From NCBI GenBank assembly GCA_000827495.1, contig KN817572.1:62001-126000 (forward strand): a stretch of DNA of 64,000 nt. Direction: 5' to 3'. This stretch comes from Hypholoma sublateritium FD-334 SS-4 (Eukaryota; Basidiomycota; Agaricomycetes; Agaricales; Strophariaceae). The notes below the pieces were generated by a model. That model did no database searches, was not told where the DNA came from, and saw only the letters and a list, made by a program, of their open reading frames with translations. Below are positions 13,592 through 26,400 of this stretch, piece by piece (within the stretch, counting starts at the first letter, position 1; each line of letters opens with the position of its first letter). Both the position numbers and the translations under genes were made by a program.

Positions 13592-15080
13592 ATGCGAGCC
13601 TACGTTGTTAATAAGTTAAATCATCCTTCCCAAATTCCTCTAGCGAATGATATACCTGAGCCGAAAGCTGGCAAGAATGAGGTTCTAGTTGATGTTTACA
13701 GTGCTGGTCTTAACTTCTTCGATGTAGGAATCTATTGTCATAGCTTCGTTATCACCTCTAATGAACCACACTACATTAAAAATCATAGATCTTACAAGCT
13801 CAGGGAAAATATCAAACCAAACCACCTCTTCCATTCATCTTAGGAACAGAATTCGCCGGCAAGATCTCGCAAAACTCCCCCATACCCGCAGGCTCCCATC
13901 TGAAGCGTGGTCAAAGAGTCTTTGGTGCCCAGCTTGGCTCGTTCTCTGACAAGATTGCCGTACACTGCGATCGAGTCATCCCTCTACCTGACAACATCAC
14001 TTTTGACCAAGGTGCTGGTGAGTAGCCATGGTCATGCGACTTATTCTCCAAGTAGTGAGCTGACTGAATTATTCCATGCTAGGTCTATTCATTACCTGGC
14101 CAACAAGCTATGAGGCTCTTGTTGGTCGAGCCGAACTAAAGAAAGGTAAAACAACTGCTTTCCACCAATTATATTACACAATGACTGAAGAGATCCAACC
14201 TCACCAGGCGAATGGATTTTGGTGACCGCTGCTGCCGGAGGCGTAGGTATTGCAGCTGTCCAAATTGCCAAAGGTGAGTAATCACACTTATGTTATTTAT
14301 CGCCAAAGTTACTCACCATCAAGATTGATTACAGCCCTTGGTGCCAAAGTCATTGCAGCAGCAGGCTCAGCCGAGAAAATCGACATTGCAAAGCGCTACG
14401 GCGGTGCAGACTACGGCGTGAACTACTCAAATCCTGGATGGCAGAAAGAAGTTCTTGAAATAACTGGTGGAAAGGGAGTTGACGTTATATATGATCCTGT
14501 GGGCCTGATCAATGGTTCGGCATATCGTCACATTCTGGAAATAACTACTAAACTCCACGCAGACGCCTTAAAATGTATCGCTTGGAAAGGTCGCGCTTTG
14601 GTCATCGGGTTCGCGGCGGGTACAATCGAAAAGGTGAGATGGTATCGCTTGACGTTATTGTGGTAGGTTGTCTTGATCTTCACTTATAGGTTCCCATGAA
14701 CATCATTTTGCTGAAGAATATATCTTTGGTCGGTTTGCATTGGGGAGCTTATAACCGTAAATTTGCAACTTTTTCTTCAAAATCACCAGGCTTTCGAGTT
14801 TTGATTCAATCATAATACAGAAAAAGAACCCAGTCGTGTGCCCATTGTATGGAAGGATATTCTTTCGTGAGTTAAGATACCCAATAGCTCGGAGCTACTA
14901 GTGACCACGATGGACTGTAGACTATTTTCAACCGGACAAGTGCAGCCTGTGACATACACAAGCGTCTATAAGTTCGAACAATTAGCCGATGGCTTGGGTG
15001 CACTTGAAAAGAGACAAACTTGGGGCAAGGCTGTCGTCAGGATAAAAGAAGAAACTATGGATGCACGAGCCAAGCTTTGA
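13592..15080 (+). CDS. Zinc-independent quinone oxidoreductase (MDR family)
   Basis: NAD(P)H:quinone oxidoreductase of the medium-chain dehydrogenase/reductase superfamily. It reduces quinones or related enones with NADPH, probably in the cytosol or mitochondria. Seven or so exons are separated by short introns. The N-terminal GroES-like part starts MRAYVVNKLNHPS and includes a conserved AGLNFFD and PFILGTEFAGK. The Rossmann part carries the cofactor motif AAAGGVGIAAVQIAKALGAK, then GVDVIYDPVG and the C-terminal WGKAVVRIKEE. The Cys/His/Glu ligands of zinc alcohol dehydrogenases are absent, so the enzyme belongs to the zinc-free quinone reductase branch. The start is the first ATG giving the canonical beta strand. 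It converges on the Rrn5-like gene with only 97 bases between stop codons. Substrate is not predictable. Confidence 0.88.
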
Positions 15081-15177
15081 CCTGAGTCGATAGGAGGATC
15101 TAGAAACGGCGGAATATGCAAAAATGTAGGGAAGTAGTACATGTAAAACATTCGGCAGTATTATTTAATTACAACCG

Positions 15178-17084
15178 TTATCCTGTATTCCATAGCGAGA
15201 GTTCGTAGTCAGCAGATGCCTTCTGATCCTGAGCATTCACAGTTATGTCGTCGTCCAATTCTTGGCTAAGCTCCTCAAGATCTATTTCATCCGGCAATAC
15301 ATCATCCTGGGAGAATAACTCGCGATAGCTGGGTAGAGTACACCATAGCATAGAGTGGGGCAAGGTATGTTGAGGGGTACGAAAAAGCTGGTCTTTAGAC
15401 AAATTTGGAGCAACTTCTTGGTTGGCCAATCTCAATACGTCCTCGTGATGATTGTCAGATGCGGGGGATGTTATCTTTTCTGGATCTGTAGACCCTACTA
15501 AAGCCTCGAAATATTTTTCTTTGTCGAGATAGCCTAAACCCATAGAATAGAGGCACTCTGCGACATTCTCCACTGTTATCTGACATTGTGTAGCGAATGT
15601 CAGAGTAGGAACAAATGGCCCGTGAAAACCCTTCGCACCTCATCTCTTTCATATTTCCATACTGGCATCATTCTTTTCATGCGTATTTCTTGCTCCTTTG
15701 TCACAACAGCGCGGCGGATTATTTCGGAGAGAAATTCTCTCGTAACGTCACTAAAAAGTTGTATTGTTCGAGCAGAGATAGAAACCGTGTCAGGAGAACT
15801 CTCGGGATCATTGATAGAGTTGAATAATCTGAGAAATGACATAAACTTCGATTATAGAACTTTGGAAATAGATTAGTACATACCTCAACAGCCGTGCGAC
15901 AGTTGAAAGGTGAAATAAGTCGAGGTCCATATCAGATAGCATTTGTGCGTCTATCCCATTTTCTTGGAAAAAATTCTTGAGACGATACGGTCGCGTTGTC
16001 CCACTTTTACTGTGGGGCTCGTACATGTTGTCTTCATCTTCTGCATCAGAATCGACTTTGACCTTGTTCTTGGTGCTATACTTTTTGGGGCGCGGCTTGG
16101 ATGGCTTTCTGATTTTTTTCTCTCGGCCTGGACGAAGTCTGATAGAAACAGGATCAACAGGTTTCCCACTTTTTTCCGCGCGCTTTCTTCGCATATAAAG
16201 ACGCTTCTTCAATTGGCGCTGAAGTATCTTATCGTTGATCAAAGAATCGTCGTTCTCGACCATATTCTGAAACCTTGGCGTAAGTAATGCGGACGACTTG
16301 TCTACATCTTCCAACCAGAAGGATACGTAAATTCAAAGCGTCACAGTCAAAAGAGAAAACAAATCATACTTTGAATATTGTCAAGTCGCCCCAGATCTTG
16401 AGCAAGACCATAATTGGACGGTCCTCCCTCAGCATTTTCCTCTAGCAAATCCATCTGCGACTGGAGGCGCATGTCTTGAGACTTGATCAACGGTTCGCGA
16501 ATAATGGTCTCCTGAGTGGTCAAGCAGATGGAATCCAGATGGTTGAGGTATGCATTCGCTTTCGAGAAAGAACCTGATGCATCAATGCCGATAGCAGGAC
16601 AAGTACACTTTGACTGAGCTTGGACACCATCGCTGTCGGCGCGCCACGAGCACGAATCATGACCCTTCACAGCACCAGCTAATATTTCTTCCTGTCTTAT
16701 CCATTTTTCTGATAATTCCATGGCAGGGGGGTTTATAGGCATCCCCGTTCCTTCAGAGATAACATCACAATTCTCCGTCGCGGCGGCTTGGAGGCAATGC
16801 AGATAGAGACAAACTTCGATCGTATTCTTGGTGTTGATATGAGCAGCAATGAGATCCGGACGTAGTCTAGAGTATATGCTCAGTCCATGGAAAAAGAGAT
16901 CTTTCTCTTCCGCTGTCCAGTATGAAGTTGGAGGCAGATAGGACGGAAGGAGAGGTTCATCGTTGTTCAACTGTCCTTTAAGATGGCTTTGTACGGACAA
17001 CCGGTGTGTATGGAAGATCTCCGAGTAGCTTGAAGAACCTGAGTAGGACTCAGAGGGAAGCTGAGGAAAACCTACGGCGCTCAT
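15178..17084 (-). CDS. SANT-domain protein resembling Pol I factor Rrn5 (UAF)
   Basis: Likely subunit of the upstream activation factor that binds the rDNA promoter for RNA polymerase I. After an N-terminal Ser-rich leader (start MSAVGFPQLPSES) comes a SANT/Myb-like helix set: TSYWTAEEKDLFFHGLSIYS, RLRPDLIAAHI, then NTIEVCLYLHCLQAAA. This spacing matches Rrn5-type proteins. The middle has a very basic stretch (KKRLYMRRKRAEKSGKPVDP, then KKIRKPSKPRPKK). The C-terminal part (TIQLFSDVTREFLSEIIRRA, followed by VENVAECLYSMGLGYLDK) looks like a histone-fold pair, also known in yeast Rrn5. The first intron joins CAAA to AT and keeps frame. The C-terminal tail is acidic. Other SANT proteins of chromatin complexes are possible; the SANT plus histone-fold order is what favours Rrn5. 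Confidence 0.62.
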
Positions 17085-17457
17085 GAAGAGTACATCGTTA
17101 TTCGCGAAAATGGCACAAGTAAGTTCAAAAGACTTAAAAAGAAACCCAAGAATCAGTCGACGCAATTATTACGTAACACATGTACTTAGGTTATTACATA
17201 ACCCATCAAAATGATAAAAATAGAGAAGACCGAGACCCAACAAATACCCAAGGTCAAACCATGTCAAACCTGAGGCCCAGTAAGTAAGTAAAATCGATGC
17301 TAATCCGTGAAGTGCCTCGTATGAAGCCAAAACACCTGAAGATAGACATAGCTATTAACGACCAAGTAAATTTACTAAGAAGCCGGACTTGAAGCCGCCA
17401 ACGTTTGGCCAGAAGAAATTAGGTATGCAGGTGCAGACGCCTAATGTGATTTTCGAC
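17085..17457. other. Spacer between Rrn5-like gene start and acyl-CoA synthetase end
   Basis: 373 bases of ordinary AT-rich DNA. It must hold the promoter of the Rrn5-like gene and the 3' end of the acyl-CoA synthetase gene, both on the minus strand. No reading frame, repeat or TATA box stands out. Confidence 0.4.
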
Positions 17458-20328
17458 TCATAGATTTGCAAGAGGTTGCCGCGATGTTTTACCGCTCCCT
17501 TCCGTCGAGCGTAGCTCCCATTGTTTTCGCGCAAGTTTACGAAGGTCTGCCTTGATTATTTTACCCGAAGGAGTGCGTTCTAAAATTATACGGTTCAGCA
17601 CCTCCAAGTTTCTCGACGTATGTAAGCTTTGTGTATTCGTACCAAATGTCCTATTTAAAATGAGAATCATGACAGGGACAGCGAACTTGGGAAGGCTAAA
17701 ATCATGAGAGTCAATGTTTGCCCAGGCCTACGTATCCAGAAAAAATCGGTGTACATACCTGCTCTTTACTTGCTCCAGCAAGCCATCTTCCGTGACTTGT
17801 CCTTCATATGTGGGTCTGACGGAGACAATGGCAGTGACCAGTTCCCCAAGGCGGTCATCGGGAACACCAACAGCCGCGGCTTCCAGAATCCGAGGATCAG
17901 CATACAGTGCATTCTCTACCGTCACGGAATCCTATATTTACAATCAGCGATCTCAATGAGACAAACCCCTATTAGAGTCATTTACAATATTCTCTCCCCC
18001 GCGAATGATGATATCTTTGACTACCAGTAATATATCAGTCACAATTCTTTAAGTAAAAGTAAAAGCTTACGTCTGTCTTTTATATATAGAAACCCTTCCT
18101 CGTCAACATACCCAATGTCACCCGTTCTCAGCCAGCCATCCTTAGTGATCATTTCATCCGTGGCCTCTGCGTGGTATGTCTTAACAAAGTATAACAAGAC
18201 ATTCAGAAGACGGGCTTCTTACTTGGGTCCCCCCAGTAGCATTTCATAACATTGGGACCTCGCCTGAGATCGGGCTATCAGGAGCGTGAGGCAGAGGCAT
18301 AAGAAATAGAACTCACAGCCAGACTTCTCCGACAGTTCTATCAGGAACGCATATACCCTCGTGGACAATGCGTATGTCGTTTACAGGAGATGCTAGGCCA
18401 CTATTTGATTAAACACGCGCGTTTAGTCGACCGGCGATTCATTTTTTTGAAACGCTATACTAACGTGCTGGTAGGGCGCGCCGTGTAATCATCCCCCGCA
18501 AACTTGATATTATCTTGTCATTTTCCATACAAATCAGGAAATAAAGGAAGAACTCACCGATACAGCAATTGAATTTGTTTCGGTCAATCCGTAAGCTTGA
18601 ATCCTAATTTTAAAAACATCAGAAGAAGGGTCTCCGTGGTGAGACCGGTGACTGACATGGTTGCAGTTGGGAATGCTTTTCGGGCTCTGGGTACGAGGCT
18701 GTCTGGAGCTGGAGCCCCGCCAAATAGAAGGCCTTCTAATGGGTGGCCCACAAGAGAACTCAAGGTAAGATCAGTGACCATGGACGGGACACTTTGACCC
18801 AAGAAATAAGTCAGGTTCCGTCTTTGAAACTCGCGTCAGCCGTGCGGCCAGCTCACCCGCCTGCCACGGCCACATTCTCTCGTTTTATTAGCCTTTGTGG
18901 TAAATTCAACGCCATTGAATAAACCAAAAACTTTAATAAAGGCCTACTTGACCGCTGCGAAACAACCAATCAGAAAATGAAGACTTTGAACGAGAAGTAG
19001 ATTTACCTTCCTCAACCTCCCATTTCTTTGCCATGACAATCTTCATACCGGTCATGGTTGCCATCATCTATGGTAAGATAATTATGATGGTTCTTATCAT
19101 AGGATATTATGAAGACGAACCGAGAAACTTGTACAGCCGGTGACATGAAAAAGCGGGACTGCAACAAGAGCGCCTTTCTGAGGGCCGCTTTTTGGTGCTG
19201 TTGGATAGTCATCCCCTTTGCGCAAGGTTGCCCGGAGGCCGCCGGCCAACAGCTATTCATAAATTGGCCTGTAAACACGATTCCAAGTCGGCAGGTGAGG
19301 CGAAGCTGAACATACGTTTAAGACGTTTGTTAAAAACTGCCGCTGAGTACTTAGTACGCCTTTGGGGAGCCCAGTAGTGCCTACAGTAAGGTGATCAATG
19401 CCACGACAATGTCCAATGCTGAGACGGCGCTACCTGAGGTAAAGATTATAGTCGCGTTATCTTCAGGATATACCGAAGGAGGTTGGGTAATAACTTCTTG
19501 CCCGTTCCCCTGGTATTTATCCAGGCAATTCTGATACGGCTGCATACCCTTCCAGCGTTTACGGTAGTCAGATACATCCAAAACAAGGAATGTCTTGACT
19601 TCCGTGTCCCGAAAGAGTTGGGGGACGACGGGCTCCAATAAATCTGCCCGTTCCGAATCGACGAAAATAATTTTGCTTCCTGTGACAGCCAAGCAATGGC
19701 TTAATGGTTTCAAGGGTAGCCATCTGGACACCCCGTGAATCAAATGTTGATCCTCGAACGATAATTACTAACGCGTTAGCCAAGACGGAGACAGCACCGA
19801 CGAGATCTAGAGGTAGAAATTATTAGAATCATTCATTGGAAGACAAGAAGTTAGCCCTACGGCATGCCCAGAAAATAGCCAGATATTCCGGAGTATTGCG
19901 AGAGCAAATTGCGACTCTATCGCCTATGACAGAGCGAGGATGCGTTTTTAGTGGTGCGTTTCAAGATGGCAAAAAGCCTGTGGACGACTACCTTGTTTAA
20001 TGCTGTAAACAGTTCGAAGCAATCCCGCTATCTTAACGGAGCGGTGATGAACCTGGCCGTAAGTCAGGCGCTGATCTTCGTAGACGATATATGTGTCATC
20101 CGCGTATTGGGAAACAGCGGAAAGCCAAAAGTCTCGCAAAGAAGGCCATAGATTCTTGTAGACGCGGTAGAGGCGCCCATCGACTAAAGCTGTTTCTAGT
20201 TCATGAATGCTACCTGGAGCGGTGAGCAATGCTTCCGCTGAAGGGAGATGAGCTAATTTTTTCACAGCACATCATTAGACCCAGTAGGACCTACTCTCGG
20301 CCAACGTTCGCGAAGGATTCCAAGACAT
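17458..20328 (-). CDS. Acyl-CoA synthetase / AMP-dependent ligase
   Basis: Adenylate-forming enzyme that activates a carboxylic acid with ATP and passes it to CoA; most likely a medium- or long-chain fatty acid. At least ten exons. The adenylation signature is split by an intron near 19,430 and reads [18 protein letters not shown] after splicing. Further on are the A5-like region, the hinge motif [10 protein letters not shown] (about 18,000) and a C-terminal domain with [20 protein letters not shown] and the catalytic-lysine motif [20 protein letters not shown]. The N-terminus is typical of basidiomycete acyl-CoA ligases ([16 protein letters not shown], then [15 protein letters not shown]). 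The start chosen, [11 protein letters not shown] at 20,328, needs a 42-base first intron; the reading frame has no nearer ATG. There is no C-terminal peroxisomal SKL. Exact substrate unknown. Confidence 0.85.
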
Positions 20329-21752
20329 AAGTATGTGAGGAGTGTAAGTAGGCGCAGAAGAGGGTTGTGAACTGACTGAACATTTGGTTTGACGCAGGTG
20401 CTTTTATGGGCATGGGTTTTGGTTCATAAGGAGAATAGTGTCACCATACGGAACTCCCCATATCACGGTCAGGGATAGGAAGAAATGTAATGATCTTCAG
20501 TCCACATTTCTAACGTTTTCCGCGGGGTTCTCACTGGCCGCGGTTCAACCATCATGATTGCCTAACAGAGTCGGATTTAGACCTGTTTTGTAAGAATTTA
20601 ACCGAAAGGTGTTCCGCAAATATAGGCCAATCGCGACAGTTTGGACCTGATATTGATTGACGTCGAGCCATAAGTTGTCTTATTCAAGGCCGTGTCCACA
20701 GGCGAGTCGGCTACGGATAATTTTGTTGGACCCATGGTTGTCGTATCTTCGGCGCGAACGAGCCGCTGGTACAGCCGAGGGGTTGTTCCACGATATCGGA
20801 CACAGACCAATCAGAAAAGCGTACGAAAGAAGTCGATAATAAGAGCTGCCAGTGAGATGAGTCGAGCGGGGATGGGTCATGGGAATAGAGATGTGCAAGC
20901 ACAAACGAGTCCAATACTGACAGGCTGAAGTTTGAACCAGAACCACTAATGCGGCAGGTTCGGACATGCAAATCCTGGCGTCTCACAGCCTTGATAAGGT
21001 AGTGCCGGAACATCCTCGTCCTCCTCGGACTTAGCAAACTGACCATATGTTTCTCATTCACGATGACAACATGAAATCAGAGGCGGAACACAGCATTATC
21101 CATGTTCTCGTGGAGTCGAGAACCAGCTTCACAGCAGCAAAAAAAAGAGGCTGATCGACCATCCGACCGGAAGGTAGCGTAGACACCATAAATAGGCCTG
21201 CGACACTGTCTCGACGTATGCTGAAGGCGTCCATGGTCAGATAGCTTGGTGTCAGACAGATCTGGGTGATTAGGAACACGATTAAGGATTCGTCGTGCTG
21301 TGCAAAATGAGGCCGCTGGTGTCCGACAGAATCATAGCTTCCAAACGATTTTGCCTTGCCAGAAAGGTGATAGCTTGGATATAAGTAAGTAGTCAAAATT
21401 GAGTCAAAATACCACTTAAGAATCGATTTAGGAGAAAACGTCGTTACTTTCATCACATAATGACTTCTCTCTGAATATAAGTATATGATGGTTGTTACTC
21501 ACCGGTTTTCTTTAAGCAATGGGGTACCTAAGGAAGGCCATACAGTGGAAACTGATATAGAAGACGGATTGGACTCGGTGTTGTGGCCATAACCAGACCA
21601 AGCGCAGACTCATAAACTTTTGAATCAAGCGCTCACGTGCAGCCAATTGAAGGTTGCCGAATTTGGCGCTGGCGGAGCTGCTGCTTTCTGACTTCCTGGG
21701 CGTCAACAATTTTGTTCCACAGGCTCCTCCGTTCGACCATTTTTCTCTAGAT
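20329..21752. other. 1.4 kb stretch without a recognised gene
   Basis: It lies between the divergent acyl-CoA synthetase and RPB3 genes and must contain both promoters. On the minus strand, frames of about 130 and 116 codons are open (21,058-21,456 and 20,711-21,061) with hydrophobic runs, but no conserved motif, consistent splice pattern or start could be found. It may be a decayed gene or chance. A compact membrane-protein gene with several introns cannot be excluded. Confidence 0.35.
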
Positions 21753-23222
21753 ATGCAGGCTCAAGAAGATGTGGAACCCACCGTGCGAATCCGTGAAGTG
21801 AAAAAGGACAGGGTCAACTTTGTGTTGGGCAATGTAGATCTAGCGTGAGCTCATGAATAATCTTTCAAGCAATCCGACCTCCGGCGCTGAACCCGGTTCC
21901 TGTCAGATTCGCCAATTCTCTGCGACGGGTTATGATGGCAGATATACCCACCGTTGGTTCGTGACGTTATGCGTTGACTGATGCAACAACTCTAAAGTCC
22001 TGCACCAATAGCTATTGACATGGTAGAAATTGAGACGAATACTACTGTGTTACCTGATGAGTTCATCGCCCATCGGCTGGGAATGATCCCTCTTGTGAGC
22101 GCGAATTGCGACGAAGCTATACGATACACAAGAGTGCGTTCCCTCTTGAAATCGGCCTCTTCACTTTCTGAACCGAAGCATGACAGGATTGTATATGTCT
22201 TGCCGGATGCTCTTTTTGTTCAATGATGCTAGAGCTGAAGGTGGCCTGTGACGATGACAACACCATGGAGGTTACAAGCGCTCACCTCGAAGTTGTTCCC
22301 TTCCCAGAAGAGGAAGGAAGCCAAGATCCTGGAGAGGAGCTCTCAAAACGAGGGGAATGGTTTGGCCATCCAGTGGGCAAAAGTACGCATCTTCGCTCTC
22401 CATATGTGGGGCACCCATGGAATTTTGATCGTTGCAGATGATCCTAATGTTCCCCCGGTCCTAATTACGAAAATTCGCAAAGGCCAAGAGCTCAAAATAC
22501 GCTGTATCGCGAAGAAGGCAGGTCCTCTGTACATTTGTTCTCCAACGGAATTACTAACTCTGCCCCAAGGGTATAGCGAAAGAACATGCGAAATTTTCGC
22601 CGTGCTCAGCCATCTCCTTTGAATATGACCCATACAACAAACTTCGCCACACGACGTGGTGGTACGAAACGAATGTCGAAGACGAATGGCCACTCAGCGA
22701 AAATGCGAAGGAAGAAGAAGCGCCGCGAGACGACGAGCCCTTCGACTTCAACGCCAAACCCAACAAATTCTATTTTGAAGTCGAGACAGATGGCAGTTTA
22801 GGTCCGCAAGAAGTTGTCATGAAGGTACGCCTACGCCCTGCCTGCTGCTCTTGACGTCGTTGACGGCTTTACGGTACCTCCAGGGTCTGGCAGAACTACA
22901 AACCAAACTGGCTAATCTAATTTTGGGGCTGAAAAGTGGCCCGGATCAAATTGACATTATCCCATCTGACATTCCTCATACCTCTGCGCCAGAACCTGCA
23001 TGGGGCAGAGGGGAAGGTGCTGGATCATGGGGCGCCGGAAGTACCAACGCGACTGCCGGTAGTAGCTCGTGGGGTGGTCAATCCAGCCCCTCCCATCGAG
23101 GTGCCGCGTCCACAACTGCATGGGGCGCTCCAAGCGCGGACACAGGCGGCTGGGGAGCCAGTTCAGGTGCCTCTGCAGGTTGGGGAAGTCCGTCGACGCA
23201 GCAAAACGGGTGGAATACGTAG
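21753..23222 (+). CDS. RPB3: RNA polymerase II subunit RPB3 with Trp-Gly-rich tail
   Basis: Alpha-like core subunit that pairs with RPB11 to start assembly of RNA polymerase II. Exons are joined by introns of about 50 bases. Seen in order: N-terminal [20 protein letters not shown], the alpha motif [16 protein letters not shown], then [20 protein letters not shown] and [10 protein letters not shown]. The zinc loop [11 protein letters not shown] has the exact C-x-C-x3-C-x2-C spacing of eukaryotic RPB3. Then comes the [18 protein letters not shown] strand and the dimerisation helix [20 protein letters not shown]. After this normal end the protein runs on for about 85 residues with seven Trp, nearly all next to Gly (SWGAG, SWGGQ, AWGAP, GWGAS, GWGSP, NGWNT). 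The start is the ATG that gives [13 protein letters not shown]. Confidence 0.95.
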
Positions 23223-23289
23223 GCCGACGTCAGTTATATAGGCATAATGGGGTGGGATGGCTGGGTACAGCAGAGCGGACTAAAATGAT

Positions 23290-23306
23290 ATGTATGTATG
23301 TATGTA
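23290..23306 (+). repeat. Short (ATGT)n microsatellite
   Basis: About four perfect copies of ATGT in the 179-base gap between the converging RPB3 and MscS channel genes. Too short to carry an evident function. Confidence 0.8.
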
Positions 23307-23401
23307 AATTTGGTCCGTTTGTTGTTGCTAGTCCAAGGCGACGCATTCGGGCATCATCGAGCATCAATCGCGATTGCAAAGGACGAGAAGACCCACAGTC
23401 A

Positions 23402-26400
23402 TCAACGGGGGCGCACTTCAAAGACATCTCCCGCGGTAGGATGCACGGCGTGTAAAGTTCTGGAAGATCCAGCAGGACCAGCCTGGTGAATAGTATCTCC
23501 GATGTTGGCCGACGACAGGCCTGCCCGGGGATTGGTCATGCGAAGCTGTCGATGGGTGGGTAAGATTTTATTCTGTGCAGTTGGGTGCCGCAAGGCTACC
23601 AATCACTCACCTCATCCGCACCCCCAAACACCTCGTCCGCGCTATCGACTGTTTACAGCAGAGATTAGCACTGCCAGCGGCGTGTTATTATAAAACGCGG
23701 AGGACGTACGGATAGCGGCATTTTTGTCTGTGAGGTTCCAGCCATCGAGCGGCTGGGGCGCCGGCGCGAGTGTCTGCGCGGCGTTTTGGCTCTTTTTCCG
23801 GTCCTCGGCATCGATGATTTCCCAGGGTACCTTCGCGTAGCGGGAAACTGCAGGAGGAGGGCTAGGATCTCCGCTGGGACCGTAGATCTTCAGTTCTCCC
23901 AGGATCGACTTTAGTGCGCATATCCATTTGTTTCGGCGTTTCGCTGCGTGGGGGTGGGGCGCGGGGTCAGGAATAGCGGCCCGAGGCATGTGCGCGCGCG
24001 AGCGACTCACCCTTGAGCGCGCCCTGCTGGAAGTTGCTCTTGTACTTGATGTCTGCAGAGAGCGTCATCTTCTCCTGCTCGGGGAAGTCTAAAAGCGGCG
24101 CGGGTGCAGATCAGCGCAAGCGAGCCGGTGTGGCGCAGCGGGTGCATACCGTTCACTTTCACGTCAAATATGGGCTGATAATCGCGGCGCTCGGCTTCCA
24201 CGAACGCGAGCATCCGGGCGCGCAGCCGTTCTAGATCTTCGAAGGTCGTCGCATAGTTCACGTTGAATGTGAAAGTTTCAGACATCTAAATGCGCCCGTG
24301 ATAAGCCACGCGAATGGGCAATAGACTTCGCAGCGCCGCACATACCTGCGGACTCCGGCGCATATTTTGGATGAACTGCACGCCATAAATAAGCCATGGG
24401 TTCCTAGTACCCCAGCGGGGGATTTATTTAGACGCACCACTGTGTTCAGCTGGTTATTCGGGGCCTGCACCACACCATTGTTGGCATCCAGAAATACGGT
24501 AGAGAGCAGCCTGATTTCCTTCACGGTGTAAGTTTGCGTGGCAATCATAACACGATCGCCAACGTCGAAGGGGTGCTTGATGAACAGGAAGATGATGCTG
24601 GTCAGCACTTCCTGCAGACTTCCACCAATCAGCCAGCTGAGGCCTGTGACAGTGGCTTAGTGCTGCCATGTAGGGAAGCGGGTATGGGACCGACCAAGAA
24701 CCAGGGTGCCAGCCCCTGTAACCAAAGTGGCAAGTTGGGCTTCCTGGAATTGTCGCTGTTATTCGGCGGGCGGCGGTCAGATATGTCAAAAATACATACG
24801 AGAGCAACCGCGACAATTAGGGCGGCGACGATGACATAGAGCGACATCAATATGTTGTCCAGCCTGCCCACGGCGCTATCGAGGTCTCGCATGGAATTTT
24901 CGATAGAAAGCTGCTCGCGGTGGAACTCCCTGCGAACACAAAGTCGGAAAAACGGAATTAGGAACGCGGTCTAGAAGGTGCGCGCGACGTACAGGCAGGC
25001 CATCTCCATCTCCTCGCGTGACGCATCCCCATTGCCGTCCTTGTCAAACAGAGCAAACACCGCATCCGCGTCTTCTTTCGTTGGGAAAAACCGCGCGATG
25101 TCCCCCACAAGGAGGTACTCCGCCCCGTTTTGGGCGAACGAGTGGAAGAGCCGGCGCGCGAGCTGTCAGATAGCGCAAATCACAATGTGAGCAAGAAGTG
25201 TGACAAGTGCTCCGCTAGGGGAGCGCGTGGGGGCGCCGTTGAGCACCACGCACCAATCGCGACTTGTTCGCCGATTCGAGTGACGTCTTGATGATCGCTT
25301 GCGGCGAGTTGGGCTGCAGCACCGAGCTGGGCCGAGTAATATAGATGCGGATGCGTCAGCCTGGGGCGCCGCGCGGGCAAAAAAGGGGGGCATATCACCC
25401 GGACGCACCTGCCCGCGATCTCGGACGCGACGTTGCCGAATACGGTCGCCGTGGTGGTGGTGGCGAGGCGCACGCCCTGCCCGAGCTTCTTCAGCAGGCG
25501 CATTGGGTCGACGGCTGATCCTTTACCCAGGTGTCTCGCGCCGAGCGTGTCCGAGCGCCCTGGGATATCAGAGGAATGGCTGTACAGCGTCACAAGCGTC
25601 CGCACGGCGAACTTCTGCTCCGCAATGCGCTCTGCGGGCGGAGACGCGGTCAGCGAGAGGCGCACACTGCGCGATGACGAGGTGCACGTACCGGCGTACG
25701 ACCGCTCGTGGAACTTGCCTGCGATCCACTGGATCGCGAACTTCTCGAAGAGGAGCAGCGTCGCGCAGATGACGATGGCGAACAGGATCTTGGCGAAGAG
25801 CGAGATCGCGGCCTCGCTCGACGTGCTCGGCGCGATCGCGTCGCCGTCCTTGGGCTGGTTGTTGTGGATGAGCGGCTGGAACGAGACGTAGACCGCGATC
25901 GACCACGCGAAGAGCGCAACGTATCTGCGGCGGGGACTCGTCGGCGGTCAATTGCCGGCGGCGCGGGGGGCACGCACCTGTGCAGCGCCTGCAGCCACTC
26001 GATGTAGCGCCGGCTGCTGACGGCGACCACGCCGACGGTAGAGCGGATGATAATCGGCGCGATGCGTCTGCGGGCGGGCAATCAGATAATGGCAGTTATT
26101 TGGGACGCCGGCCGACTCACGCAGATGCGAGCGCGGCCCACCAGCCTGCGGCGGACATGTCAGCAAAAGGCGCCCCGGCGCAGCGAGCGGCGGCGACTTA
26201 CCGCCCCAGACGACAGACAGCCAGACGCTCCACCAGATCAGCCGCACGCCCCACACCTGCGGCGCCATTAATTAATTAGCCAGGCGCCATACGGGGGCAA
26301 GGGGACATACCGCGGCGCGGGGGAACGTCGTGAGGCTGAGGATGCCCGGGATCCACACGATGCCGAGGATGGGCAGCACGAAGAGGATCCAGCGCGTGAC

